From: Pyxidicoccus sp. MSG2
Lineage (GTDB): Bacteria > Myxococcota > Myxococcia > Myxococcales > Myxococcaceae
Assembly: GCF_026626705.1 (NCBI RefSeq)
Contig: NZ_JAPNKC010000001.1
Span: 4,402,001-4,466,000 of the forward strand
Length of the DNA: 64,000 nt
Reading direction: 5' to 3'
Each line of letters opens with the position of its first letter. Positions within the stretch are counted from its first letter, which is position 1. A program made the position numbers and the translations under genes. Below the pieces are notes generated by a model. The model did not search any database. It saw only the letters and a program-made list of their open reading frames with translations, and was not told where the DNA came from. Below, piece by piece: positions 42,923 through 51,496 of the stretch.

Positions 42923-44551
42923 ATGGCTGTGCCATTCGGTAAGTACGAGCTGCTTCGAAAGATTGCCTCTGGGGGGATGGGGCAGGTGTTCCTCGCCCGC
43001 GAGCATGGGACGGGCTTCGAGCGGCTCGTGGTCCTCAAGCTCATCCTTCCCCACCTCGCCGAGGACGATGAGTTCCTCAGCATGTTCCTGGACGAGGCGG
43101 GGTTGGTGGCGCGGCTGACGCACCCCAACCTCATCACCATCCTCGACCTGTCGGAGATTGAAGGCCGGCACTGCCTGGCCATGGAGTACGTCCAGGGTGA
43201 CGACGTGCGTCGCCTGGACAAGTTCTCCCGGGCGCAGGGCAAGCCGCTGCCGGTGGGGCTGATTCTGCGCGTCATCGCGGACGCGGCGGCGGGGCTCCAC
43301 TACGCGCATCAGGCGCGTGACGCGCAGGGCAAGCCGCTGCGGTTGGTGCACCGCGACGTGTCCCCGCAGAACATCCTCGTCGGCTTCGACGGCGGGGTGA
43401 AGGTCATCGACTTCGGCGTGGCCAAGGCGGCCACCAGCAGCCAGAACACGGCCACCGGCGTCCTCAAGGGGAAGTACCCCTACATGTCTCCCGAGCAGGC
43501 GAGCGGGCAGAGCATCGACGCGCGCAGCGACTTGTTCGCGCTGGGCATCGTCATGTGGGAGCTGCTCACGGGCAAGCGGCTCTTCAAGGGCGAGTCGGAC
43601 ATGATGACGCTGCGGCTGGTGAAGGACTGCCAGGTGCCGCGGCCGTCGCAGCTCAACCCGCGGCTGCCGCCGGGGCTGGATGAGATTCTGCTCAAGGCGC
43701 TGGCCCCCACGCCGGAGGCTCGCTTCCCGGACTGCGGCGCGTTCCGGCTGGCGCTGGAGGACTACGCGCTCAACCTGCGGCTGCCCTCCAGCAGCGCGCA
43801 CCTGTCCGCGTACCTGCGGGAAGTCTACGCGGAGCGCATCGCCACCGAGGCGGACCCGGCGAAGCTGGACCAGCTCGCGGAGGACGCGGACCTGGACTCG
43901 CGCTCCAACTCCTCGCTGAGCGGCGTGCCCGGAGGCCCCGGTGCACCGCGCTCCGCCGCGTCCCGCGCCGTCGCGCGCCCGTCGCAGGGCCCCGCCCCGA
44001 GCACGCGCTCGCGCCAGGCCCTGGCCGCGCCGCCCGCGCGTGAGAAGTCGCGGGGCACCGCCGCGCTGGACCGGCCCGAGGCGGCGCGCCGCGTGCCCTG
44101 GATGCCCGTGGCCGTCGCCGGCGTGGGCCTGCTCATCGCCGGCGCGGCGCTCGTGTTCCTGCGCGGGCCCGGCGGAGTGACGCCGGTGCATCCGCCTCCG
44201 CCGCCCGTCACCGTGACGCAGCCGGCGCAGCCTCCCGCGCAGCCCACGCCCGAGCCGGAGCGGGCCGTGGAGCTGCCCGTCCTCTCCGAGCCGCCCGGCG
44301 CCACGGTGAGCATCGACGGCGAGACGCTGGACACGAAGACGCCGACGACGCTCACGCTCAAGCCCGGCACCTCCTCGGTGGAGGTGACGCTCGCGCTCAA
44401 CGGGTACGAGCCGGTGACGCGGCGGGTGTCCGCCACGGACAGCGAGCTGAACCTGGCGCTGCGGCCCCAGGGTGGGAAGCCGGGCACCCCGCCGGGCACG
44501 AAGAAGCCCGGCACGGGCACCGGCAACCTGGGCATCAAGACGGGGCGCTGA
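42923..44551 (+). CDS. Ser/Thr protein kinase with membrane anchor and PEGA domain
   Basis: A 542-residue Hanks-type kinase. The kinase domain is residues about 7-280: glycine loop IASGGMGQVFLA, K39 in VVLKL, HRDVSPQN (143-150), DFG (163-165) and YMSPEQASG. An Ala/Pro/Arg-rich linker precedes one membrane segment (about 390-410, VAVAGVGLLIAGAALVFL). A PEGA domain lies on the far side (EPPGATVSIDGETLDTKTPTT, VTLALNGYEPVTRRV). The arrangement places a sensor-like PEGA outside and the kinase inside. Many myxobacterial kinases share it. No cognate substrate gene is adjacent. Confidence 0.93.
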   Translation: MAVPFGKYELLRKIASGGMGQVFLAREHGTGFERLVVLKLILPHLAEDDEFLSMFLDEAGLVARLTHPNLITILDLSEIEGRHCLAMEYVQGDDVRRLDKFSRAQGKPLPVGLILRVIADAAAGLHYAHQARDAQGKPLRLVHRDVSPQNILVGFDGGVKVIDFGVAKAATSSQNTATGVLKGKYPYMSPEQASGQSIDARSDLFALGIVMWELLTGKRLFKGESDMMTLRLVKDCQVPRPSQLNPRLPPGLDEILLKALAPTPEARFPDCGAFRLALEDYALNLRLPSSSAHLSAYLREVYAERIATEADPAKLDQLAEDADLDSRSNSSLSGVPGGPGAPRSAASRAVARPSQGPAPSTRSRQALAAPPAREKSRGTAALDRPEAARRVPWMPVAVAGVGLLIAGAALVFLRGPGGVTPVHPPPPPVTVTQPAQPPAQPTPEPERAVELPVLSEPPGATVSIDGETLDTKTPTTLTLKPGTSSVEVTLALNGYEPVTRRVSATDSELNLALRPQGGKPGTPPGTKKPGTGTGNLGIKTGR

Positions 44552-44620
44552 AGACGCGGCGGGCCTCCCGTACGGCGGCCCCGCCCTGCGTCCGATGCTC
44601 ACTTCAGGGAAAAAAGCGGC

Positions 44621-44893
44621 TTGAAGACCTGGATGTTCGTCGTGCTCAGCGTGGCGTTGGGCGGCTGCTCCGCCCGTGACGTCGACAGTGATCCGGCGCA
44701 GGACGTCTCCGAGCGCGGCGACGTCCACCTCGACCAGGGACACGGCCTGTGGGTAGAAGAACGGCCATGCACACCCTGCTCCGCACCTCCGTTACCGCCG
44801 CGCTCTGCCTCTCCGTCCTGTTCGTCCTCGGCGGCTGCGGCAACCCCCTCAAGGATGCGCTCGAGGGCGTGTGGCGTGGCGTGGACGGCCTGA
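44621..44893 (+). CDS. possible mini-lipoprotein, overlapping the next gene
   Basis: A TTG-initiated frame (AGGGA upstream) begins with a convincing lipoprotein leader, MFVVLSVALGGC. The first ~48 codons look coding. The remainder runs out of frame through the start of the lipoprotein gene at 44767 and looks non-coding (Ser/Pro/Arg-rich). It may be a real short lipoprotein, a decayed fragment, or chance. Confidence 0.3.
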   Translation: MKTWMFVVLSVALGGCSARDVDSDPAQDVSERGDVHLDQGHGLWVEERPCTPCSAPPLPPRSASPSCSSSAAAATPSRMRSRACGVAWTA

Positions 44894-45582
44894 CCATCGA
44901 GTTCGAGGGTGACACGGCCGTCGTGACCGACTTCGGCGACTCGCCGCTCGGGACCAACCGCTCCGTGTTCGACACCGGCGATGCCTTCATCCAGGACATC
45001 GAGTGCGATGACACCGAGTGCCTGGGCCAGCTCGTCAATCCAGAGCTCGTCGACGGCATCCTCGCGAGCTACACCCGGACGGTGGTCAGCATCGAGACGG
45101 AGGGCACGCTCATCACGCTGCGCAGCCAGGCGCTCTCGGGCTCGGTGGCGCATTTCACGCAGGTCAGCGGTGGCGACGAGGACGAGGATGGCGGCGCCTC
45201 CACTCTGCAGCAGTCGGCGAGCTGCTCGCAGTGGTGGGCGGCCGTGAAGGCCGGCGGGCCGTGGACCGTGACCGAGGTCAGCGACAACGGCACCACCGGG
45301 GCGCCCTCGCAGACGGTCAGGCTCACCTTCTCGGGCACCGACCACTACACCCTCACCAACTCGGTCGCGGTGGGCGAGGCCCCGGCCAACGGGGGGACGG
45401 ACACCTTCGGGGACATCATCTTCACCGAGAACTTCTCCGGCTACTGTCGCTTCGCCTTCTGGTCCCAGGGCCAGCACCAGGTGCGCGTCTGGTTCATGCG
45501 CTCGCTCTCCAGCAAGCGGCTGGAGGTCAAGCTGAGCACCGAGGCGGGCGAGACGCCGCGGTGGGTGCTGCAGGGGAGCTGA
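44767..45582 (+). CDS. lipoprotein, hypothetical
   Basis: A 271-residue protein starting at ATG 44767 (an in-frame GTG lies 18 bases before), with lipobox VLFVLGGC. The mature protein is acidic and beta-rich, with an Asp/Glu cluster in the middle (GGDEDEDGG) and CSQWWAAVKAGGPWTVTEV after it. It begins GNPLKDALEGVWRGVDGLTIEFEGD, a pattern of calycin- or lipocalin-like secreted proteins. No family is firmly recognised. It likely resides in the periplasm or outer membrane. Confidence 0.75.
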   Translation: MHTLLRTSVTAALCLSVLFVLGGCGNPLKDALEGVWRGVDGLTIEFEGDTAVVTDFGDSPLGTNRSVFDTGDAFIQDIECDDTECLGQLVNPELVDGILASYTRTVVSIETEGTLITLRSQALSGSVAHFTQVSGGDEDEDGGASTLQQSASCSQWWAAVKAGGPWTVTEVSDNGTTGAPSQTVRLTFSGTDHYTLTNSVAVGEAPANGGTDTFGDIIFTENFSGYCRFAFWSQGQHQVRVWFMRSLSSKRLEVKLSTEAGETPRWVLQGS

Positions 45583-45599
45583 GGGCGCGCGGGGCGCGC

Positions 45600-45757
45600 G
45601 TCCTCCTCAGTCCAGCGCAGCCGCTGCCGCAGCGCCTGGTTCGATGACAGGCCCTTGATGCGCAGGTGCGTGAGCGAGGCGCTGTCGGTGCGCGCCTCGT
45701 GCCGGATGAGGATGGCGCGCCGGGCATCGCTGTCGGCCACGCCGCTCAGGTGCGCTC
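45600..45757 (-). pseudogene. candidate gene remnant
   Basis: On the minus strand one frame reads RAHLSGVADSDARRAILIR then TDSASLTHLRIKGLSSNQA and LRQRLRWTEED. This has the composition of a real protein C-terminus rather than of shadow frames. It has no start of its own and runs into non-coding-looking residues over the lipoprotein gene. It may be the tail of a lost gene. The first bases overlap the end of the methyltransferase gene in another frame. Confidence 0.3.
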
Positions 45758-46336
45758 GAAGCTCAGCACGTACTGGTACGGAAGGTCCCGCTCGCCGACC
45801 TTCCTGTAGCCGGCGGTGGCCATCTCCTCGCCCACCTTCTCCGGCGTGAGCCTGTGCTCCCTGGAGGGCCCCATCGGCGAGTCGAGCTTGAAGTCCACCA
45901 CGATGACCCGGGCCCCCGGTCGCAGCGAGCCCGCCAGCTTGCGGAAGTAGGCCGGGCGCTCGGCGAGATGGTGGTAGGTGTCGACGAGGAGGACGCGGTC
46001 CACCGGCTCCGGAAGCTTCGCGTCGGCGGGCTCGCCCAGCACCGCCTCGAGGTGGGTCAGCCCCTCCTTCTCCGCGCGCTCACCGAGGTAGCGAACCATG
46101 TCCGGTTCGATGTCCACGCCGTAAACCGTTGCGTCGGGATGGGCCCGGGCGATGCGCACCGGGAAGTAGCCCGTCGCCGCCCCGATGTCCGCGACCTTGC
46201 CCCCAGGCGGAATCTCCATCGCGGCGATGACCTCGGCGGGCTTCTGCCATGCGTCGCGCTCCGGGTCCTCGAAGAGGGCCATCGCCGCCCAGGATGCGCC
46301 AGGATGGCGGGGTTTCCTTGTGGCTTGCGATTTCAC
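45746..46336 (-). CDS. SAM-dependent methyltransferase
   Basis: About 196 residues. The core has motif I (VADIGAATGYFPVRIA), an acidic strand (VYGVDIEPDMVRYL) and LLVDTYHHLAERPAYFRKLA. The sequence FEDPERDAWQKPAEVIAAM just before the core is typical of a family that usually carries a longer, often signal-bearing N-terminus. Here that region is short. GTG 46336 was chosen because it retains the family's lead-in; ATG 46282 is the conservative alternative. N-terminal truncation is possible. It is divergent from the Fic-like gene. Confidence 0.75.
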   Translation of the reverse strand: MKSQATRKPRHPGASWAAMALFEDPERDAWQKPAEVIAAMEIPPGGKVADIGAATGYFPVRIARAHPDATVYGVDIEPDMVRYLGERAEKEGLTHLEAVLGEPADAKLPEPVDRVLLVDTYHHLAERPAYFRKLAGSLRPGARVIVVDFKLDSPMGPSREHRLTPEKVGEEMATAGYRKVGERDLPYQYVLSFERT

Positions 46337-46409
46337 GCATCCACTAGGCTGAGCTTTTTCACCCTGTATCAGCCCCCGGTGTCTCCATCCACCGGCAGAA
46401 AGAAGGCTC

Positions 46410-46787
46410 ATGCCTCAATACACTTTTGAAGACCTTGTTGGCATCAACCAGGAGGTCCGGAAGATCACCGAGCTGGAGTCCGTCTTTGGCCATGACATGG
46501 CCCGAAAGCAGGAGGACTTGAAGAAGATCATCTCCAGGGCGAATGAGATGACAAACGACTACGAGAGCGCCGCGTACCTCGCGCTGACAATTTATCTCGC
46601 CCAGGTCTTCAACGATGGAAATACCCGCACCGGCGCCATTGCCATCCACCAACAGCTTCAGGCCCAGGGCATCCCCCTGAACCGCAGTGTATCGGAAATC
46701 AAAAATTGGCTGACGGCCAACGAAATTCCAAACCTGAGGGACAGCCAGAAGACGCAGGGCGAATTCGCGATGTGGCTGCTGATGTGA
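46410..46787 (+). CDS. Fic/Doc-like fold protein with degenerate motif
   Basis: A 125-residue protein with GAAGG before ATG 46410. The segment AQVFNDGNTRTGAIAIHQQL matches the Fic/Doc core helix-loop (HxFxDGNxRT in active members), but the initial His is Gln here. Length equals Doc toxins. Codons are clearly more AT-rich than those of neighbours (for example the stretch at 46690-46735). No partner antitoxin gene of Phd type is adjacent. Active Fic proteins transfer AMP or phosphate to targets. This one may be inactive, or use another residue, so the call is fold-level only. Confidence 0.6.
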   Translation: MPQYTFEDLVGINQEVRKITELESVFGHDMARKQEDLKKIISRANEMTNDYESAAYLALTIYLAQVFNDGNTRTGAIAIHQQLQAQGIPLNRSVSEIKNWLTANEIPNLRDSQKTQGEFAMWLLM

Positions 46788-46790
46788 CGC

Positions 46791-48335
46791 TCACTGGAAG
46801 CCGGACTCGAAGAGGAGCTTCGGCTCCTCGGGCGCGTGCGCGTCCTCGCCGTACAGCTTGAAGTTGAGCCGCACCTCGTCCCCGTCGAGTTCGACTTCAA
46901 TCGTCCCCACGTTGAGGCCCCCCACCGGCTGCTCGAAGACGCGCGACATGCTGCCGCCCAGCAGGTGGATGCGCGCCCACTTCCCGTCCAAATCGGACAG
47001 CGCGAAGTGCGTGCGGGGGATGTGGCGCGCCATGTGCCAGTCGAGCGAGGACATCTTGTGGGTGATGGAGCTCGACACGAACTGGAAGAGGGACGTCGCC
47101 GGCTCGGTGCGCCAGTCACAGCGGGCCACGTAGCCCACGTGCACGTCGCCGCCCACGAGCACCACCTTCTGGCGCGGGTGGCGCTGCTGGTGGTGCTTGA
47201 TGAGCTCCAGCATGCGGCAGCGGTCGGCGCGGTACTGCGGGTGCATCCACCGGTCGTGCGCGTCCTCGCGGAAGCTGCCCGGCACGTAGCGGGCGATGCG
47301 TGACAGCCAGGCCGGCATGAAGAATGGCGGCACGCTCACCACGATGAAGAGCACCGGCGCGTCGGCATTCGCATTCAGCCAGGTGGAGAAGTGCTCCAAC
47401 TGGTGCGGCGCGAAGATGCGCGCGTGGTCTCCGTCGGTGGAGCGCCGCTCCGAGCGCACGTCGAGCACATAGCCCGCGGCGGCGCCGTACTCGAAGCTGT
47501 AGTCGTAGGGGCCCTCGAAGCCGGGCGTCAGCGGCACCACCCGCGACTGCTGGTAGTGGCGGTAGGCCGCCTCGGCCGCGTCGCGCAGGTGGCGCCACTT
47601 CGGCTCGTGGTGCTCGGGCAGGGAGCCGTAGTTGTCCACCACCTCGTGGTCGTCGAGGATGGGGTAGCCCGGGAAGCGCGCCTGCAGCGCCTGCCAGTCC
47701 GGGTGTCCCCAGTTGCGTCGGTAGCGCGCGTGGTACACCGCGAGCGCCTCGTCGTGGGTGCACTCCAGCAGGCTCCTACGCCCCGGGAGCCCCACCGTCT
47801 TGAAGTACTCCGGGTCGAACAGCGACTGCTCCTCCGGGAAGTCCGCGTAGAGCTGGTCGCCCACCCACAGCACCTGCTTCACGTCACAGCGCTCCCACGC
47901 GGTCCGGGCGACGCGGAGCATGCGCACGCCCATCTCGTGCATCTGTCCCTGCTGGTCGAAGGGCTGGTGGCAGCTCGCCACGCCAATGCAGAAGCGCTTC
48001 GGCATCTGGCTGCGCCGGGAGGGAAGCGTCTCGAAGCGCCCCTCGCCCACGAGCACGCCGTCCGCGCGGCTCAGCCGGAAGCCGTACTCCGTCACCGGCT
48101 CCAGCGGCCGGGCCCCGGGGAGGTCATCCGGGAAGGCGAAGGCATGGGTGTGGTCGCTGTACGAGCGGTCCCCCACGTCGAAGTCGTACGTGACGCGCTC
48201 CGACGGCGCGGCGGCCAGCCAGAGCTCCAGGCGGTGGGGCCCTCCACCGGGAGAGCGCATCCACAGTCGCACGCCCCGGGGGCTGACCCGACCCACCGCC
48301 ACCGCCCGCTCCATCTGGGGCTGCTCCGTCCGCAT
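46791..48335 (-). CDS. alkaline phosphatase D family protein
   Basis: A 514-residue metallophosphatase. ATG 48335 or ATG 48314 (GGAG upstream) could be the start. Following an N-terminal Ig-like domain (VAVGRVSPRGVRLWMRS, YGFRLSRADGVLVGEGRFETL), the PhoD core shows CIGVASCHQP, VLWVGDQLYADFPEE, YPILDDHEVVDNYG and the closing VVLVGGDVHVGYVARC. These are metal-ligand motifs. No Tat or Sec signal is seen, unlike secreted PhoD, so it may be cytoplasmic. It would hydrolyse phosphate mono- or diesters. Confidence 0.88.
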   Translation of the reverse strand: MRTEQPQMERAVAVGRVSPRGVRLWMRSPGGGPHRLELWLAAAPSERVTYDFDVGDRSYSDHTHAFAFPDDLPGARPLEPVTEYGFRLSRADGVLVGEGRFETLPSRRSQMPKRFCIGVASCHQPFDQQGQMHEMGVRMLRVARTAWERCDVKQVLWVGDQLYADFPEEQSLFDPEYFKTVGLPGRRSLLECTHDEALAVYHARYRRNWGHPDWQALQARFPGYPILDDHEVVDNYGSLPEHHEPKWRHLRDAAEAAYRHYQQSRVVPLTPGFEGPYDYSFEYGAAAGYVLDVRSERRSTDGDHARIFAPHQLEHFSTWLNANADAPVLFIVVSVPPFFMPAWLSRIARYVPGSFREDAHDRWMHPQYRADRCRMLELIKHHQQRHPRQKVVLVGGDVHVGYVARCDWRTEPATSLFQFVSSSITHKMSSLDWHMARHIPRTHFALSDLDGKWARIHLLGGSMSRVFEQPVGGLNVGTIEVELDGDEVRLNFKLYGEDAHAPEEPKLLFESGFQ

Positions 48336-48521
48336 GTACTGACAGTGGTGTCGCCCGAGGCTTCGGACCAGCAGCCGAAGGCCCGAACCGCCGGAAAGCA
48401 CCTGCCCGAAGTGGAGGCTCCGCTCCACCGCCCGTGGGGCAGGCGGGGAGGCGGCACGGGAAGACACGCGTGCCCGCCCGATTCCGTGAGACGGCGGTGG
48501 GGGGTGGGGCCTCTTCCACCG

Positions 48522-48540
48522 CGGACCGACGAACGGTCCG
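48522..48540 (+). other. 5'-UTR hairpin A (before M23-like gene 1)
   Basis: A seven-base perfect stem (cggaccg/cggtccg) with loop acgaa ends at 48540 and is directly followed by aaaggaac and then, 14 bases after the stem, the ATG. The same geometry with different sequence occurs at 51465-51483 before the paralogous gene. It may regulate access to the ribosome site. Confidence 0.5.
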
Positions 48541-48554
48541 AAAGGAACCCCCCG

Positions 48555-49070
48555 ATGCGAAACACCCTGAAGGCAGGTCTGGCGGCGCTGGCGCTCGTGC
48601 CCATGGCAGCTCCCGCGCACGAGGTCCGCTCCCCGTTCCCCGGCACCGTGACGGCCACCACCTACTACCCGAGCGGCGGCTACCACGGCGCAGTGGATAT
48701 CGGCCCCGGCAGCTGCAACTACTGGGGCGCCGAGACGGGCGTGGTCGGCTCCGTCTCGTGGACCGTCTCCATCAACACCACCGGCGTGGTCTGCAACGGC
48801 AACGGCTACGAGAACGCCAACGAGGCGCGCCACCTCTGGCAGAGCGGCTGGACGTTCCGCCAGAAGCACTGGATCAAGACGGCGGACTCGCGCAACCGCA
48901 CCTGCGACCGCTGCCAGATTGGCAACGCCGGCGGCACCGGGCAGGCCACCGGCCCGCACGCCCACCTCATGCAGGACAAGCTCGGCACCAAGGACACCGG
49001 CTGGTACGACGGCTACACCGTCTACGGCGAGGCCGTGGACCGCAGCGAGACCATCGGCTTCCTGGACTGA
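48555..49070 (+). CDS. secreted compact M23-like protein, paralog 1
   Basis: A 171-residue protein with a signal peptide (LAALALVPMAAPAHE). Short for the family, it keeps the two zinc motifs of M23 (LytM/lysostaphin) peptidases: H-x3-D in YHGAVDIG and H-x-H in GPHAHLMQ. Between them lie CNYWGAETGVVGSVSW and the conserved pairs CDRC and a single Cys. It should be periplasmic or exported and may cut peptide cross-links in peptidoglycan. A second paralog lies at 51497, about 60% similar by eye. Two HEAT-like genes lie between. Confidence 0.8.
   Translation: MRNTLKAGLAALALVPMAAPAHEVRSPFPGTVTATTYYPSGGYHGAVDIGPGSCNYWGAETGVVGSVSWTVSINTTGVVCNGNGYENANEARHLWQSGWTFRQKHWIKTADSRNRTCDRCQIGNAGGTGQATGPHAHLMQDKLGTKDTGWYDGYTVYGEAVDRSETIGFLD
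48712..48754. repeat. 43-base direct repeat, copy 1
   Basis: This 43-base stretch, encoding CNYWGAETGVVGSV, is identical to 51666-51708 in the paralogous gene, 2,954 bases away in the same orientation. Identity at DNA level including third positions suggests recent duplication or gene conversion. Confidence 0.85.
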
Positions 49071-49117
49071 GCGCCCAGCCCCCCCGTGTCGCGGTCCGGC
49101 CCCCGGCGGACATGAAA

Positions 49118-49149
49118 TTCCGGGAGAAAATCCTCCGGAAATCATTTTT
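49118..49149 (+). terminator. candidate intrinsic terminator after M23-like gene 1
   Basis: Inverted repeat ttccgg...ccggaa (49118-49123 and 49135-49140) with an 11-base loop is followed by atcattttt. The AT-rich tract is unusual here and the T-run supports termination. The stem is short. Confidence 0.4.
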
Positions 49150-49212
49150 CAAGACGGCGGCGGCCCCGAGCCCTCCAGGGAGGCTGGAACCCTCCCCAGG
49201 CCCCGGACCGCC

Positions 49213-50433
49213 ATGACTCCCGAATCCGTCCACCGCTCCGCCGCTCCCGTGACGGGCCCCCAGGGCCGGCGCATCCCGCTGGTCCTGGCCGGGCTCGGGG
49301 CCGCCGTGCTGCTCGCCGGCGTGGCGCTGCTCGTCCGCGGCTCCGGTGGGGACGAGGCAGCCTCCCCCGGCGAGGCCGCCTCCACGGCCCACGCCCGGAG
49401 CCCGTCGGGCTCGGGCGGGGGCGGAGGCCACGGCGGCCAGGGCGCTCCGGAGGAGGAGGCGGCGCCGCCGCGCTACGAGGCCACCACCTGCTGGAAGGAC
49501 ATCGAGCGCTTCAACGAGGCGGTGACGATTGGGAACTTCCGCGACTGGGCCGCCCCCCTGCTCGCGTCGAGGGACCCCAACGTCCGCAACTACCTGCGCG
49601 AGCGCCTCACGGAGCTCATCGGCAACGACGCGGCCAAGGCGACAGAGGTGCTGGGCTGGAGCCGCGACGCCGGGCCCCGGGAGTTCAACGTCATCATGAT
49701 GGCGCTGCGCGACTCGGAGGCCGTCCACCAGCCCCAGGTCGCCGCGAAGCTCCTGGAGCACGGGATGGACCCCACCCTCGACGGCCAGCGCCGCGCGGGC
49801 ATCCTCTCCGCGCTGGACACCCAGAAGAAGCTGGAGCCGGGGATGCTCGGCACGCTGGCGGACTTCGCGAAGGACCCCGTCTCCGGCGAAGCGGGCTGGG
49901 CCGCCGCGCGCACCATCGGCCGGGTGATGAAGCGCGACTTCAACGCGAAGGGCAACCTCGCGCCGTACATGGACAAGCTGCTCACCATCGGCAGCGAGTC
50001 GCCCGACGAGCAGATCCGCTACCTCGCGCTGTCCATGCCCATGCACACCACGCCGGTGATGGACGCGACGACGCACGAGCGCTACGCGAAGGTCCTCACC
50101 ACCGAGGGCAGCCCGGAGGGCCGCGAGGCGGCGGCGCACAACCTCTCCGTGGCCACCGGTGACGACCGGGCGAAGACGCTGGAGCTGTTCGCCCAGGCCT
50201 TCACGAGGGAGCCGGACGTCTGCGCGCGCTGGGCCTACTTCCGCTTCGCCGCGCGCGTGTCCGGCAGGGACGCGCTCCCCACCATGGCGAACATGGCCAT
50301 CACCGACCCGCGCTTCCAGCCCCTCTACCAGGTCTTCGAGGCCATCTACGCGAGCGGCACCCTCGACTTCGTGAGGGTGTGGAACAGCCTGCCCGACCAG
50401 GACCCCTTCACCTGCCTCGACCGCCACGAGTGA
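49213..50433 (+). CDS. membrane-anchored helical-repeat (HEAT-like) protein
   Basis: A 406-residue protein starting at ATG 49213. One N-terminal membrane segment (residues about 22-41, IPLVLAGLGAAVLLAGVALLV) is followed by a Gly/Ser/Glu-rich linker. The body is helical, with repeated units (NYLRERLTELIGNDAAKATEV, WAAARTIGRVMKRDFNAKG, EAAAHNLSVATGDDRAKTLEL) that resemble HEAT repeats. It lies downstream of the M23-like protein and 17 bases upstream of a second HEAT-like gene. Such proteins usually serve as scaffolds. No function is assigned. Confidence 0.75.
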   Translation: MTPESVHRSAAPVTGPQGRRIPLVLAGLGAAVLLAGVALLVRGSGGDEAASPGEAASTAHARSPSGSGGGGGHGGQGAPEEEAAPPRYEATTCWKDIERFNEAVTIGNFRDWAAPLLASRDPNVRNYLRERLTELIGNDAAKATEVLGWSRDAGPREFNVIMMALRDSEAVHQPQVAAKLLEHGMDPTLDGQRRAGILSALDTQKKLEPGMLGTLADFAKDPVSGEAGWAAARTIGRVMKRDFNAKGNLAPYMDKLLTIGSESPDEQIRYLALSMPMHTTPVMDATTHERYAKVLTTEGSPEGREAAAHNLSVATGDDRAKTLELFAQAFTREPDVCARWAYFRFAARVSGRDALPTMANMAITDPRFQPLYQVFEAIYASGTLDFVRVWNSLPDQDPFTCLDRHE

Positions 50434-50450
50434 GCACGGGAGCCACCTCC

Positions 50451-51446
50451 ATGATTCGCACCCCGTCCCTTCCCCTGCGTGCGCTCGGTCTGGCCGCGCT
50501 CCTGCACCTCGTCCCCACCGCGGCCTCCGCGCAGGCGGCCTCGTCGGCCCCCATGCCCACGCTGCGCGCCGAGGCGTGCTCCGTCGAAGGGCTGATGGAC
50601 AGCATCCGCCGCGGGCTCGGCTCGAAGTCGGCGGCCTACCGCAAGTACCTGCACACGCTGCTGCGCGAGTCCGCCGTCACGCTGCCCGAAGCCGAGCTGC
50701 GCGCCGCCTACGAGCGGGAGACAGACCCCGTCATGGCCGAGCACCTCGCGGCCGCGTTGGTGGCGCGCACCGAGCGCGGCGCGGACCCCGCCGCCATGGG
50801 CGTGGTGGCGAAGCGCATCCTGGACGAGCGAGAGCCGGCCCTCCGCGTCGCCTCGCTGCGCGCCCTGCGCCGCACCAGCGCCACGGAGAACACGGGAGAC
50901 CTGTACGAGCGCCTGGCGCGGGACGCCTCGCCCGAGGTGCGCCAGGAAGCAGCGACGAACCTCATCGAGGACAACCAGTTCGTCTACTCGGGGCACCACG
51001 GCCCGGCCGCGGACGCGGCGGTGACGAGCGCGGCGGCCTCCCCGGACCCGAAGGTGACGGCGCGCATCCTCGACAACGTCTCCACCGAGCACATCAGCGC
51101 GGAGTCCGGTGAGCGCCTCAAGTCGCTCTTGCGCAGCGACGACGCCAGCGTGCGCGCGGCGGCGGCCAACGCGCTGGGCGCGGTGCCCTCCGAGCAGATG
51201 GCCGGCTCGCGCGAGGCGCTGCTCGCCATGTACCGCGACGAGCCGGACGCCGGGGTGCGGAAGATGCTCCTGCAGAGCATTGCCCAGCTCGGCTTCGCCG
51301 GTGCGATTCCCGACCTCCAGCGCCTGCGGGGTGTGGACCCGAGCCTGGCGCCCGAGGTCGACGCGTGGATTCGGGCTCTCGGCCTGGGCCTTCAGGAGTG
51401 GAGCCTGATCCTGAGGGAGAAGCAGCGGTTGCAGCAGGCTCCTTAG
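50451..51446 (+). CDS. secreted HEAT-repeat protein
   Basis: A 331-residue protein beginning at ATG 50451, 17 bases after the upstream helical-repeat gene. A signal peptide is visible (ALGLAALLHLVPTAASAQA). HEAT-type helical repeats run through the body (EREPALRVASLRALRRTSATE, ASPEVRQEAATNLIEDN, DDASVRAAAANALGAVPSEQ, DAGVRKMLLQSIAQLGFAGA). It should sit in the periplasm. Its arrangement suggests it works with the anchored protein and the flanking M23-like proteins. Confidence 0.82.
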   Translation: MIRTPSLPLRALGLAALLHLVPTAASAQAASSAPMPTLRAEACSVEGLMDSIRRGLGSKSAAYRKYLHTLLRESAVTLPEAELRAAYERETDPVMAEHLAAALVARTERGADPAAMGVVAKRILDEREPALRVASLRALRRTSATENTGDLYERLARDASPEVRQEAATNLIEDNQFVYSGHHGPAADAAVTSAAASPDPKVTARILDNVSTEHISAESGERLKSLLRSDDASVRAAAANALGAVPSEQMAGSREALLAMYRDEPDAGVRKMLLQSIAQLGFAGAIPDLQRLRGVDPSLAPEVDAWIRALGLGLQEWSLILREKQRLQQAP

Positions 51447-51464
51447 AAGAGCAGTCCCATTCGG

Positions 51465-51483
51465 GGGCCGCGGAATGCGGCCC
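51465..51483 (+). other. 5'-UTR hairpin B (before M23-like gene 2)
   Basis: Seven-base stem (gggccgc/gcggccc), five-base loop ggaat, followed at once by gaaaggaac and then the ATG at 51497. It matches the design of hairpin A at 48522-48540, although stem bases differ. The outer pairing can be extended to ttcgg/ccgaa with a two-base bulge. Confidence 0.5.
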
Positions 51484-51496
51484 GAAAGGAACAACG

